From: an uncultured Lachnospiraceae bacterium
GTDB taxonomy: Bacteria; Bacillota; Clostridia; Lachnospirales; Lachnospiraceae
Assembly: GCA_900539175.1 (NCBI GenBank)
Contig: UQAW01000014.1
Coordinates: forward strand, 1-64,000
DNA: 64,000 nt
Reading direction: 5' to 3'
The translations under genes and the position numbers were made by a program. The notes beneath the pieces were generated by a model that saw only the letters and a program-made list of their open reading frames with translations, made no database searches and was not told where the DNA came from. Below, in pieces: positions 43,110-50,854 of this stretch; within the stretch, counting starts at the first letter, position 1, and each line of letters begins with the position of its first letter.

Positions 43110-43997
43110 ATGTATAAGATACTGAAAGCGGAAAAACTTGCAGCGAACATTTTCCTTATGGATGTAGAAGCACCACGTGTCGCAAAGCGATGCCTGCCGG
43201 GACAGTTCGTAATTGTGAAGATGGATGAGGTGGGAGAACGTATTCCACTTACAATCTGTGATTACGATGCCGAAAAGGGTACGGTTACTATCGTATTCCA
43301 GCCGATCGGCGCCTCTACTACGAGGATGACTCAGTTAAAAGCCGGAGATGCGTTTGAAGATTTCGTAGGACCTCTGGGGTGTGCGTCTGAGTTGACAGAG
43401 ATGGATCCGGAAGAATTGAAAAAGAAAAAAATCGTATTTGTAGCAGGTGGTGTGGGAACAGCTCCTGTATATCCGCAGTTAAAGTGGCTTCATGAACATG
43501 GTGTTACCGCAGATGCGATTGTCGGTGCTAAGACAAAGGATTTAATTATTCTGGAAAAAGAGATGAGTGAGGTGTCCAATCTTTATCTGACGACTGATGA
43601 TGGTTCTTATATCAGAAAAGGAATGGGTACGGATGTACTTCGTGATCTGGTTCAGAAGGAAGGAAAGCAGTATGATCTTTGTGTTGCGATCGGACCGATG
43701 ATTATGATGAAATTTGTCTGTCTGCTGACAAAAGAGCTGAATATTCCGACGATCGTTAGTATGAACCCGATTATGGTAGATGGAACCGGTATGTGTGGTG
43801 CCTGCCGTCTGATGGTTGGCGGTGAAGTAAAATTTGCGTGTGTAGATGGGCCGGAATTTGATGGACATCTGGTAGATTTTGATCTTGCGATGAAGAGACA
43901 GCAGATGTACAAGACGGAAGAAGGACGTGCATTATTGAAATTACAGGAAGGCGATACGCATCACGGCGGATGCGGACACTGTGGAGGTGACGAATAA
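43110..43997 (+). CDS. nfnA: NfnA-like ferredoxin-NADP reductase subunit alpha
   Basis: NfnA is the small flavoprotein of the electron-bifurcating NADH-dependent ferredoxin:NADP oxidoreductase. The 295-residue protein has an FAD-binding beta barrel (PGQFVIVKMDEVGERIPLTICDYD) and an NAD-binding domain (VFVAGGVGTAPVYPQL). The 2Fe-2S cysteine cluster is GTGMCGACRLMVGGEVKFACVDGP, in parts. A C-terminal GGCGHCGG extension could hold a further metal. AGGAGG precedes the ATG. Its stop overlaps the start of nfnB by one base. Confidence 0.93.
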   Translation: MYKILKAEKLAANIFLMDVEAPRVAKRCLPGQFVIVKMDEVGERIPLTICDYDAEKGTVTIVFQPIGASTTRMTQLKAGDAFEDFVGPLGCASELTEMDPEELKKKKIVFVAGGVGTAPVYPQLKWLHEHGVTADAIVGAKTKDLIILEKEMSEVSNLYLTTDDGSYIRKGMGTDVLRDLVQKEGKQYDLCVAIGPMIMMKFVCLLTKELNIPTIVSMNPIMVDGTGMCGACRLMVGGEVKFACVDGPEFDGHLVDFDLAMKRQQMYKTEEGRALLKLQEGDTHHGGCGHCGGDE

Positions 43998-45385
43998 TGG
44001 CAGATGTATTAAAAAAAGTACCAGTAAGAGAGCAGGAACCGAAGGTTCGGGCTGCTAATTTTGAAGAAGTATGTCTTGGTTATAATAAAGAAGAGGCGAT
44101 GGAAGAGGCATCTCGTTGTATTAACTGTAAAAATGCAAAGTGTGTTTCCGGATGTCCGGTATCTATCAATATTCCTGCGTTTATTCATGAAGTAAAAGAG
44201 GGTAATTTTGAGCAGGCGTATCAGATTATCAGTGAATCCAGTGCACTTCCTGCAGTCTGCGGACGTGTATGTCCTCAGGAAAGCCAGTGTGAAGGAAAGT
44301 GTATCCGCGGTATAAAAGGTGAATCGATCTCTATCGGTAAACTGGAGCGTTTTGTAGCTGACTGGGCAAGAGAGAACGGTATTAAACCGACTCCTGCAAA
44401 GGAGAAAAACGGACATAAGGTAGCAGTAATCGGTTCTGGTCCTTCCGGTCTTACCTGTGCCGGAGATCTGGCAAAGTTGGGCTATGATGTAACCATCTTT
44501 GAAGCACTTCATAAAGAGGGTGGCGTTCTCGTCTATGGTATTCCGGAGTTCCGTCTTCCGAAAGATAAAGTTGTTGCAGCTGAGGTCGAGAATGTAAAAT
44601 CTCTCGGTGTTAAGATTGAGACAAATGTTATTATCGGTAAATCCGTAACCATTGATGAGCTGATGCAGGAAGAAGGATTTGAAGCAGTCTTTATCGGTTC
44701 CGGTGCAGGACTTCCAATGTTTATGGGAATTCCGGGTGAGCAGGCAAACGGAGTGTTTTCTGCCAATGAATATCTGACACGTAATAACCTGATGAAGGCG
44801 TTCCGTGAGGATTATGATACACCAATCGCAAGAGGGAAAAAAGTTGCCGTAATCGGCGGCGGTAATGTAGCTATGGATGCTGCCAGAACTGCATTGAGAC
44901 TTGGAGCGGAAGTACATATTATCTACCGTCGTTCCGAAGCAGAGCTTCCGGCACGAGTAGAAGAAGTACATCATGCAAAAGAAGAGGGTGTCATCTTTGA
45001 CCTTCTGACAAATCCGACAGAGATTCTGACAGATGAAAAAGACTGGGTAACAGGAATCCGCTGCATCCGTATGGAACTGGGCGAACCCGATGCATCCGGA
45101 AGAAGACGTCCGGTTGAAATTCCGGGATCTGAGTTTGAGATTGAAGTGGATACTGTAATTATGTCTCTGGGAACTTCTCCAAATCCATTGATTTCTTCTA
45201 CAACAATCGGTCTGGATGTCAATAAGAGAAAGTGTATCATCGCAGATGAAGAATTCGGACAGACATCCAAAGAAGGAGTATTTGCAGGCGGAGATGCTGT
45301 AACCGGAGCTGCCACTGTAATCCTTGCAATGGGAGCAGGTAAAGCAGGAGCGAAAGGTATTCATGAATTCTTATCCAACAAATAA
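43997..45385 (+). CDS. nfnB: NfnB-like subunit (glutamate-synthase-like oxidoreductase)
   Basis: NfnB carries the bifurcating FAD and two 4Fe-4S clusters and reduces NADP. The 462-residue protein has cysteine sets CINCKNAKCVSGCP and CGRVCPQESQCEGKC, the FAD motif IGSGPSGLTCAG and the NADPH motif IGGGNVAMDAARTA. It resembles GltD, but pairing with NfnA identifies it. The TAATG overlap with nfnA indicates coupled translation. Start is supported by GGAGGTGA. Confidence 0.93.
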   Translation: MADVLKKVPVREQEPKVRAANFEEVCLGYNKEEAMEEASRCINCKNAKCVSGCPVSINIPAFIHEVKEGNFEQAYQIISESSALPAVCGRVCPQESQCEGKCIRGIKGESISIGKLERFVADWARENGIKPTPAKEKNGHKVAVIGSGPSGLTCAGDLAKLGYDVTIFEALHKEGGVLVYGIPEFRLPKDKVVAAEVENVKSLGVKIETNVIIGKSVTIDELMQEEGFEAVFIGSGAGLPMFMGIPGEQANGVFSANEYLTRNNLMKAFREDYDTPIARGKKVAVIGGGNVAMDAARTALRLGAEVHIIYRRSEAELPARVEEVHHAKEEGVIFDLLTNPTEILTDEKDWVTGIRCIRMELGEPDASGRRRPVEIPGSEFEIEVDTVIMSLGTSPNPLISSTTIGLDVNKRKCIIADEEFGQTSKEGVFAGGDAVTGAATVILAMGAGKAGAKGIHEFLSNK

Positions 45386-45402
45386 AAGGAAGAGGTTTTA
45401 AG

Positions 45403-45699
45403 ATGGTACATCATATTGTAATGTGGAAATTCAAACCGGAGGTAGCAGAAGGCCAGAAGGATGGTCTGAAGGCAGCCATGGCAGAACATCTGGAGAGTCT
45501 GGTAGGAAAAGTACCTGGTTTATTGAGCCTGGAATTTGTTTCTGATCCGATTTCCTCCAGTACACATGATATAGCACTGGTCAGTACACTTGAAAAATCT
45601 GAGGATATTGCTGTGTACGCAACGCATCCGGAGCATGTAAAAGTGGCAGATACTTATGTGAGACCGTATGTCTGTGAGCGTTCCTGTCTGGATTATTGA
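45403..45699 (+). CDS. Dabb (stress-responsive A/B barrel) protein
   Basis: The 98-residue protein is a single ferredoxin-like dimeric barrel (MVHHIVMWKFK, then KVPGLLSLEFVSD and the closing HPEHVKVADTYVRP). Family members vary in activity and many have none known. It is 17 bases behind nfnB with an AAGAGG site and ends at a strong terminator, so it is the last gene of the nfn operon. Confidence 0.88.
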   Translation: MVHHIVMWKFKPEVAEGQKDGLKAAMAEHLESLVGKVPGLLSLEFVSDPISSSTHDIALVSTLEKSEDIAVYATHPEHVKVADTYVRPYVCERSCLDY

Positions 45700-45739
45700 T
45701 TGTTCCGAAATAGAAAATCCAGAGATTATGTAGTGATTG

Positions 45740-45784
45740 AAAAAGGTCAGCAAAGCCGTAGAATGGCTTTGACTGACCTTTTTT
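45740..45784 (+). terminator. Terminator of the nfnAB-Dabb operon
   Basis: AAAAGGTCAG with CAAAGCC pairs with GGCTTTG and CTGACCTTTT around a 7-base loop, and a T6 tract follows. Stem arms lie at 45741-45757 and about 45764-45782. Confidence 0.95.
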
Positions 45785-45820
45785 AATCGCTGATAATGAG
45801 AAATCCATTTATGATTCCTA

Positions 45821-45848
45821 TTTACAAAGTGATATGGTAAGGTATAAT
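45821..45848 (+). promoter_or_regulatory. Promoter of the MBL hydrolase gene
   Basis: TTTACA at 45821-45826 and TATAAT at 45843-45848 are 16 bases apart, 45 bases before the ATG. Confidence 0.6.
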
Positions 45849-45893
45849 AGATATATTGAGATGGATAATGAAAAAGCAGGGAGGATTACTTAA

Positions 45894-46730
45894 ATGAAAA
45901 TTACGGTGCTGATTGAGAATAGGGCTTCGGGAGAGTTATGTTGTGAGCATGGACTTTCTATTTATATAGAGCATTATGGAAAGAACTATCTTCTTGATAC
46001 AGGAGCATCGAATACTTTTATGAAAAATGCGCGGAAGATGCAGATTTCGTTGGCGGATGTAGATGCAGCATTCCTTTCCCATGCTCATTATGATCATTCT
46101 GGTGGCTATGGCGGATTTTTTGAAGAAAATAAAAAGGCAAAGGTATATCTGAGGGAACATGCAAAAGAGGCCTGTTATTCTAAAGTTGGACCTATAAGCC
46201 GATATATCGGAATACCGGAAGGACTGTTAGCTGCTCATCCTGAGCGTTTTTGTTTTCTGAATGGTGATTATCAGGTGGAGCAGGGGGTTTGGCTGATTAC
46301 ACATAAATCAGGACATCTGGCAGAGCGGGGAAAGCGGGCGCATATGTATCGAAAAGTGAATGGCAGATTTCAGGCGGATGATTTTTCACATGAGCAGAGT
46401 CTGGTATTTGAGACAGAGAAGGGGCTGATTGTCTTAAACAGTTGTTCCCATGGAGGGATTGTGAATATTGTAGAGGACGTAAAAGATACATTTGACGGCA
46501 GAGAGGTTTATGCCGTAATCGGCGGTTTTCATCTGATGGGACTTGGCGGAGCAAAAACAATAGCGGTCTCAAAAGAAGAGGTTATTGAAATTGGGCAGAC
46601 ATTGCTGCAACTGGGAGTCCAGCAGATCTATACCGGACATTGTACAGGAGAGCCGGCTATAAGAATTCTGAAAGAAAAGTTTGGGGCGTGTATTCATGAT
46701 CTCTGTACAGGGACAGTGATCGAATTCTGA
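45894..46730 (+). CDS. Metallo-beta-lactamase-fold hydrolase
   Basis: The 278-residue protein has the two-metal motif LSHAHYDHSGG and later ligand His residues (NSCSHGGIVNI, IGGFHLMG and YTGHCTGEP). It resembles the branch annotated as 7,8-dihydropterin-6-methyl-4-aminobenzene phosphate synthase-like hydrolases, whose substrates in bacteria are mostly unknown. No signal peptide. rlmH follows 32 bases later. Confidence 0.9.
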   Translation: MKITVLIENRASGELCCEHGLSIYIEHYGKNYLLDTGASNTFMKNARKMQISLADVDAAFLSHAHYDHSGGYGGFFEENKKAKVYLREHAKEACYSKVGPISRYIGIPEGLLAAHPERFCFLNGDYQVEQGVWLITHKSGHLAERGKRAHMYRKVNGRFQADDFSHEQSLVFETEKGLIVLNSCSHGGIVNIVEDVKDTFDGREVYAVIGGFHLMGLGGAKTIAVSKEEVIEIGQTLLQLGVQQIYTGHCTGEPAIRILKEKFGACIHDLCTGTVIEF

Positions 46731-46762
46731 GGAAAAGAATGTGTAGGAGAACCGGAAATTAT

Positions 46763-47242
46763 ATGAAAGTTACAGTGATAACGGTGGGAAAAATCAAAGA
46801 AAAATATCTGAAGGATGCCATTGCCGAATACAGCAAGCGTTTGAGTAAATATTGTAAATTGGAAATCATAGAGGTGGCGGATGAGAAAACACCGGAGCAG
46901 GCAAGTCAAGCGGTTGGGGATGCTATCCGCGGGAAGGAAGCGGAGCGTATTTTAAAGTATGTGAAAGAAGATGCCTATGTGATTACGCTGGAAATTCAAG
47001 GTCAGATGCTGACATCAGAAGAGCTGGCAGATAAAATCAATCATCTTGGCATCCAGGGGAAAAGCCATATTACATTTATTATCGGTGGTTCTATTGGATT
47101 GGGACAGGCGGTTTTGAGACGATCGGATTATGCTCTAAGTTTTTCAAAAATGACATTTCCTCATCAGTTGATGAGGGTGATACTGTTGGAACAGGTGTAT
47201 CGGAGTTATCGAATTATATCGGGGGAGCCATATCATAAATAA
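46763..47242 (+). CDS. rlmH: 23S rRNA pseudouridine-1915 N3-methyltransferase
   Basis: RlmH is a SPOUT methyltransferase that modifies helix 69 of 23S rRNA on assembled 70S ribosomes. The 159-residue length is exactly that of the family, with the knotted SAM site FIIGGSIGLG and C-terminal FPHQLMRVILLEQVYRSYRI. The frame opens at 46739, but the ATG at 46763 gives the family N-terminus MKVTVITVGKIKEKYL and a correct GGAG spacing. Confidence 0.97.
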   Translation: MKVTVITVGKIKEKYLKDAIAEYSKRLSKYCKLEIIEVADEKTPEQASQAVGDAIRGKEAERILKYVKEDAYVITLEIQGQMLTSEELADKINHLGIQGKSHITFIIGGSIGLGQAVLRRSDYALSFSKMTFPHQLMRVILLEQVYRSYRIISGEPYHK

Positions 47243-47546
47243 TGAGGTGTCTCTGTGTTGAAGGGGGTTACATATAGGTAGACGATAAGTTAACAAGTAT
47301 CCGAAGAATATAGAACATCATTTAATTACAGATATAATAATGGCATAAGAAATTGATACGAACCATCTTATGTGATTACAAGAGCTTATAATAATGGTGG
47401 GTTTTAAGGGATTATCATTAACAGGAAAATATACGAAATACGGTTCTGGAAATGTTGTCCGGATTCCAGATCAGTCGAGATGGTATGCCTGTTAAAATAA
47501 GGCTCACATAGCATACCGAAGTATGATGCAAGCCGAATCGTTTTTA
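47243..47546. other. 304-base gap without a supported gene
   Basis: This AT-rich gap holds only small hairpins (CATAC-CGAA-GTATG near 47501 and CGTTTT/AAAACG near 47539). A TATAAT near 47382 has no clear -35. An open minus-strand frame runs through it as an out-of-frame extension beside chrA and has no homology I recognise. No terminator for rlmH is obvious. Confidence 0.5.
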
Positions 47547-48101
47547 TCATAAAACGGAATAAATCAAGGTTCCCACCACCCCGGTTCCGAATATAATCAG
47601 GATGGCATTCAAATGATATTTCCGGAGCAGGAAGAGGGCAGAAAGAAAGAGCAAACATTCCACAATTCTCAGATTCCCAAAGGATGCCGGGGCATCTCCA
47701 AAAATTCCCAGAAACAGAATAGATAATCCTGCTGAGGCAATCAGAGCCACAACCGCCGGACGCAGAGCAGACAATACTTTCTGTACGCCATCCAACTGAC
47801 GATACTTGTAATAGAAGTAAGCAAGGGCAAGACAGATGAAAAAAGAAGGCAGGATGCAGCCTAAAGTACAGATAATAGCTCCGGGAAGCCCGGCAAGTCT
47901 TGTCCCTACAAAAGTGGCGGAATTGATAGAAATCGGTCCCGGTGTCATTTCTGCGATGGTGATCAGATCGGTAAATTCTTGCAGAGACATCAGTCCATGA
48001 ATATCTACGATCTGATTTTGTATCAGGGGAATTGCGGCATATCCGCCGCCGACACTAAATAATCCAACTTGAATAAAACTGAGGAATAGCTGCCATATCA
48101 T
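47547..48101 (-). CDS. chrA: Chromate transporter-type protein, second half
   Basis: The 184-residue membrane protein has the ChrA-type start (FIQVGLFSVGGGYAAIPLIQ) and the EMTPGPISINSATFVG motif. It corresponds to one half of a full-length ChrA; in many Firmicutes the transporter is encoded by two short paralogous genes. It overlaps the upstream partner by four bases, so the two form a heteromeric pair. Natural substrate may be an oxyanion such as sulfate or chromate. Confidence 0.93.
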   Translation of the reverse strand: MIWQLFLSFIQVGLFSVGGGYAAIPLIQNQIVDIHGLMSLQEFTDLITIAEMTPGPISINSATFVGTRLAGLPGAIICTLGCILPSFFICLALAYFYYKYRQLDGVQKVLSALRPAVVALIASAGLSILFLGIFGDAPASFGNLRIVECLLFLSALFLLRKYHLNAILIIFGTGVVGTLIYSVL

Positions 48102-48694
48102 GATTCCAAAACCTCCTTCTTTTCATTCTTTCGTATCATTGAAAGCATAGCATCAGTCAGTCCAATTCCAAGACAAATAAGAATGATAAGCATTGCACTG
48201 ATATCAAAAATTGTCGTTGCGAGAAAAGCTGCAAACATTAGACTGATATAGAGTATTCGTTTTGTTTTACATACGTTTTTGGATAGATTCACAACTACGT
48301 CAAAAATTACCGCCGCAACGCCTACGCGCATTACCTGAAGTGCGGTAGCAATTACCTGATTTTCACGGAACTGGGTATAGAAGACTGAAATCAGGGAAAT
48401 GATGAACATAGGTGGAATCGCGGTTCCAAGGATTGCAATTATGGTTCCGGTAAGCCCTGCCATCCGGTAACCGAGGATGACCGAGGCGTTGATCGGAATC
48501 GGCCCAGGTGAAGATTGTGCAATTGCGGTGATATCCAGCATCTCATCTTCCTCCAGCCATCCCAGTTCTTCCACGAATTTCTTTTTCATAAGGGAGACTA
48601 TGACAAATCCGCCTCCGAAGGTAAAAGCACTTAAAGTAAAGGTTGCCCGAAAGAGCTGCCATAAAATCTTAATTTTCTTTTCTTTCTCGTTCAT
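48098..48694 (-). CDS. chrA: Chromate transporter-type protein, first half
   Basis: The 198-residue membrane protein is the upstream member of the pair. It has TLSAFTFGGGFVIVSLMKKKFVEELGW, in parts, and the SSPGPIPINASVILG motif near the N-terminus. About five to six membrane segments follow. AGGAGG precedes the ATG. It is divergent from a LysR regulator gene, which is the usual arrangement for a regulator controlling its neighbour. Confidence 0.93.
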   Translation of the reverse strand: MNEKEKKIKILWQLFRATFTLSAFTFGGGFVIVSLMKKKFVEELGWLEEDEMLDITAIAQSSPGPIPINASVILGYRMAGLTGTIIAILGTAIPPMFIISLISVFYTQFRENQVIATALQVMRVGVAAVIFDVVVNLSKNVCKTKRILYISLMFAAFLATTIFDISAMLIILICLGIGLTDAMLSMIRKNEKKEVLES

Positions 48695-48841
48695 TTTAAA
48701 ACCTCCTGTTTCTTTTCGAGTTGAGTATAATGGATATTTACGATGTTGTAAAATGATTATTATTTATGTTATCATGTAATTATCTTATGATTGTTAGGTT
48801 AAAAAATATTGCTGGAGAAATCATGGAATGAGGTGAGGAAT

Positions 48842-49735
48842 ATGCCACAGGATCTGAAAATGGAAACGTTTATTACTGTGTGTGATTATCGTAACATTAC
48901 ACGGGCCGCAAATGTTCTGGGTCTGACACAGCCTGCAGTATCCAGACAGATGAAAAATCTGGAAGAGCATTATGGTGTTTCGCTGTTCCGATATGAGGGG
49001 AAGAAGTTGTTTCTTACCGCTGCCGGTGAAATCTTATATCGCTATGCAAAAGTGGCAAGAAGCGATGAAATCCGGATTCAGGAAAAATTAAAAGAGCAGA
49101 CAGCAAAAACGCTTCGTCTTGGTTCCACCCCTACGCCCGGTGAGTTTATGATACCGCAGATTCTCTCTGCTTATTTAAGGGAATATCCAATATCTGAGGT
49201 TCATATGACCATTCATAATACGGAGGCGCTTCTTGAAAAACTGGACCTTGGGGAAATTGATCTTGCTGTTGTTGAAGGAAACTTTCCTAAAAAAGAGTAT
49301 GAATATCTTTTCTTTTCGAATCAAAATTATGTCCCGGTATGTTCTAAGGGGCAGGAAGTGACTGGCGGTGCAATTGAAAATCTACTGTCTCATAGGCTGA
49401 TTGTTCGGGAACCCGGTTCCGGGAACCGTGAAATATTGGAGTATAGTCTGATGCGCCACAATCTCTTACTGTCAGATTTTGCGGGAAAAATTGAAACAAA
49501 TGATATTAAAGTACAGAAGGCATTGGTGGGACAAGGCTGCGGAATTGCTTTCCTTTTTGAAACAGTAATCGAGAATGAAGAAAGTCTGAAAGTGATTCCG
49601 ATAGATGACTTTCCGCTCCAACATGAAATCAACCTTGTTTGGAGAAAAAACAGTATTTTTCAGGAGGAATTTCTGGAACTGGCACGGTATTTTGCAGAGC
49701 ACACGAGTATAGATTCAGAAAACTCTATCGGATAA
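48842..49735 (+). CDS. LysR-family transcriptional regulator
   Basis: The roughly 297-residue protein has an N-terminal winged helix (METFITVCDYRNITRAANVLGLTQPAVSRQMKNLE, in parts) and a C-terminal periplasmic-binding-like effector domain. The frame opens at 48809, but GAGG at 48833-48836 supports the ATG at 48842. It is divergent from the chrA pair over a 147-base AT-rich gap, so control of chrA is the simplest hypothesis. The effector domain resembles the CysB/CysL group in outline (sulfur-related), but this is not certain. Confidence 0.92.
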   Translation: MPQDLKMETFITVCDYRNITRAANVLGLTQPAVSRQMKNLEEHYGVSLFRYEGKKLFLTAAGEILYRYAKVARSDEIRIQEKLKEQTAKTLRLGSTPTPGEFMIPQILSAYLREYPISEVHMTIHNTEALLEKLDLGEIDLAVVEGNFPKKEYEYLFFSNQNYVPVCSKGQEVTGGAIENLLSHRLIVREPGSGNREILEYSLMRHNLLLSDFAGKIETNDIKVQKALVGQGCGIAFLFETVIENEESLKVIPIDDFPLQHEINLVWRKNSIFQEEFLELARYFAEHTSIDSENSIG

Positions 49736-49771
49736 ATATCAAAGTCCTGCGGTACAGTATGCGGCGCTGTT

Positions 49772-50509
49772 TCAGCGCCGCATATGTTGCAGAAGCTGCT
49801 GCATCTGCATAATCCCCCGTTTTTGTGAAGTGATAATTGCATCCAGAATAGGGCAGAGTTCCGGGCAGATATCATGTTGCAGGGTGTTTTGTGACATTTC
49901 GATTGCTCCCCAGTGATGAGGAATCATTTCCCGCATAAAATCAGCACTGATCTGATTGTTTGCACAGGCAGTTCCCATGTCTGTAAACATTGTTTTCATG
50001 ATTTGATCAATTCTGCGCTGATAGAGGAAGAGATCCCTTTCGGAATTGGTGAGGTGACTGCAGGTGCAGAGAATATCCTGCATATTTTTGATACTCTGCG
50101 TCTGTTCTGATATGATGTTGGAGGCAATCTTACGCAGCGGAACACATGTCGTATAGGTCAGGATATTATATGACATTTCGATTGCAGCTTTATGATGAGG
50201 AATCATTTGGACAATAAAATTATGAGAAATGCTGTCACTTAAGTCTGCTTCAGTCATTTTCTGTATCATAGTGTCCAGAATCTGATAAAATTGAAATAGA
50301 TACGCTTTTGTATTATCATGTAATCGAGATAAATGATTGATAGGGACTCCTTTTAGATATTCTTGTTTTCTGTTATCATATGCAGCGAGTGTATTGTCCC
50401 ATTCACATTTCACCAAATGACTTGCCTGAATTTCCATCTGCTGTGTTGTCGTCAATCGACGTAACCACCGCTGCGCCTCATTCCTCCGCCTTGCAGACTG
50501 AAAATTCAT
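49772..50509 (-). CDS. Tandem DUF305-type protein
   Basis: The 245-residue protein contains two copies of the DUF305 ferritin-like signature: FIVQMIPHHKAAIEMSYNIL (centre about 105) and FMREMIPHHWGAIEMSQN (centre about 200). Each holds the HH and E residues expected to bind metal. It has no signal peptide, unlike most DUF305 proteins, which are exported. The duplicated form suggests an internal four-helix pair. Function unknown; copper or other metal handling has been proposed for relatives. A GC-rich hairpin (49761-49781) overlaps its stop codon. Confidence 0.88.
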   Translation of the reverse strand: MNFQSARRRNEAQRWLRRLTTTQQMEIQASHLVKCEWDNTLAAYDNRKQEYLKGVPINHLSRLHDNTKAYLFQFYQILDTMIQKMTEADLSDSISHNFIVQMIPHHKAAIEMSYNILTYTTCVPLRKIASNIISEQTQSIKNMQDILCTCSHLTNSERDLFLYQRRIDQIMKTMFTDMGTACANNQISADFMREMIPHHWGAIEMSQNTLQHDICPELCPILDAIITSQKRGIMQMQQLLQHMRR

Positions 50510-50593
50510 TCTTCGTTACTTGGCTGCCAGTGAACGGGACAGTACACTAGAGGAAAATCACTATCCATGTAATCAGATCTTTGAGATAATAAG

Positions 50594-50636
50594 AGTCTTC
50601 AGTAAGGTATGAGTTTACCGACTGGAGGCTTATTTT
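50594..50636 (+). terminator. Terminator-like hairpin upstream of the ABC operon
   Basis: AGTCTTCAGT (50594-50603) pairs with ACTGGAGGCT (50621-50630), with an inner GGTA/TACC helix, followed by TATTTTT. No plus-strand gene lies directly upstream (the DUF305 gene is on the other strand). It could attenuate the ABC transporter leader or end read-through from the LysR gene. The rest of 50510-50854 shows only the palindrome at 50757. Confidence 0.5.
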
Positions 50637-50756
50637 TAAGTGTATTTATGGTTTGGATGTTTTTTCGGAGAAGATTTTATATCGAAAGGCAGGAAAAAGA
50701 AAATGAATTTAAGGATTTTTTCATAATTTCCCTGTTATACTTTCACATGAAAACAA

Positions 50757-50827
50757 CAGGCGATTACGGAACGCTTCCGAAGCCGGTTTAGAGATTCGGG
50801 ATTCAGGAAGAGTTTTGCAATCGTCTG
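50757..50827. repeat. REP-like palindrome, copy B (degenerate)
   Basis: CAGGCGATT at 50757-50765 pairs with AATCGTCTG at 50819-50827 (one G-U). Inner blocks GCTTCC and GGAAG pair as well. The central GGTTTAGA matches copy A at 34505-34512. It ends 27 bases before the permease start codon. Confidence 0.65.
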
Positions 50828-50854
50828 GAAAAAACAATTATGAAAGGAAAAAGT

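Noticed and set aside
44009..45364. 451-codon open frame on the minus strand opposite nfnB
   Set aside because: It mirrors a real, highly conserved gene in full; its translation is Cys/Ser/Phe-rich with no recognisable domain and no ribosome site. It is a codon-usage shadow.
47404..47658. 84-codon minus-strand ORF next to chrA
   Set aside because: Its N-terminal third is chrA read in another frame; the rest is AT-rich gap sequence without family resemblance.
50609..50791. 60-codon plus-strand ORF with a hydrophobic stretch
   Set aside because: It overlaps the terminator-like hairpin and the palindrome, has no ribosome site and is probably non-coding.
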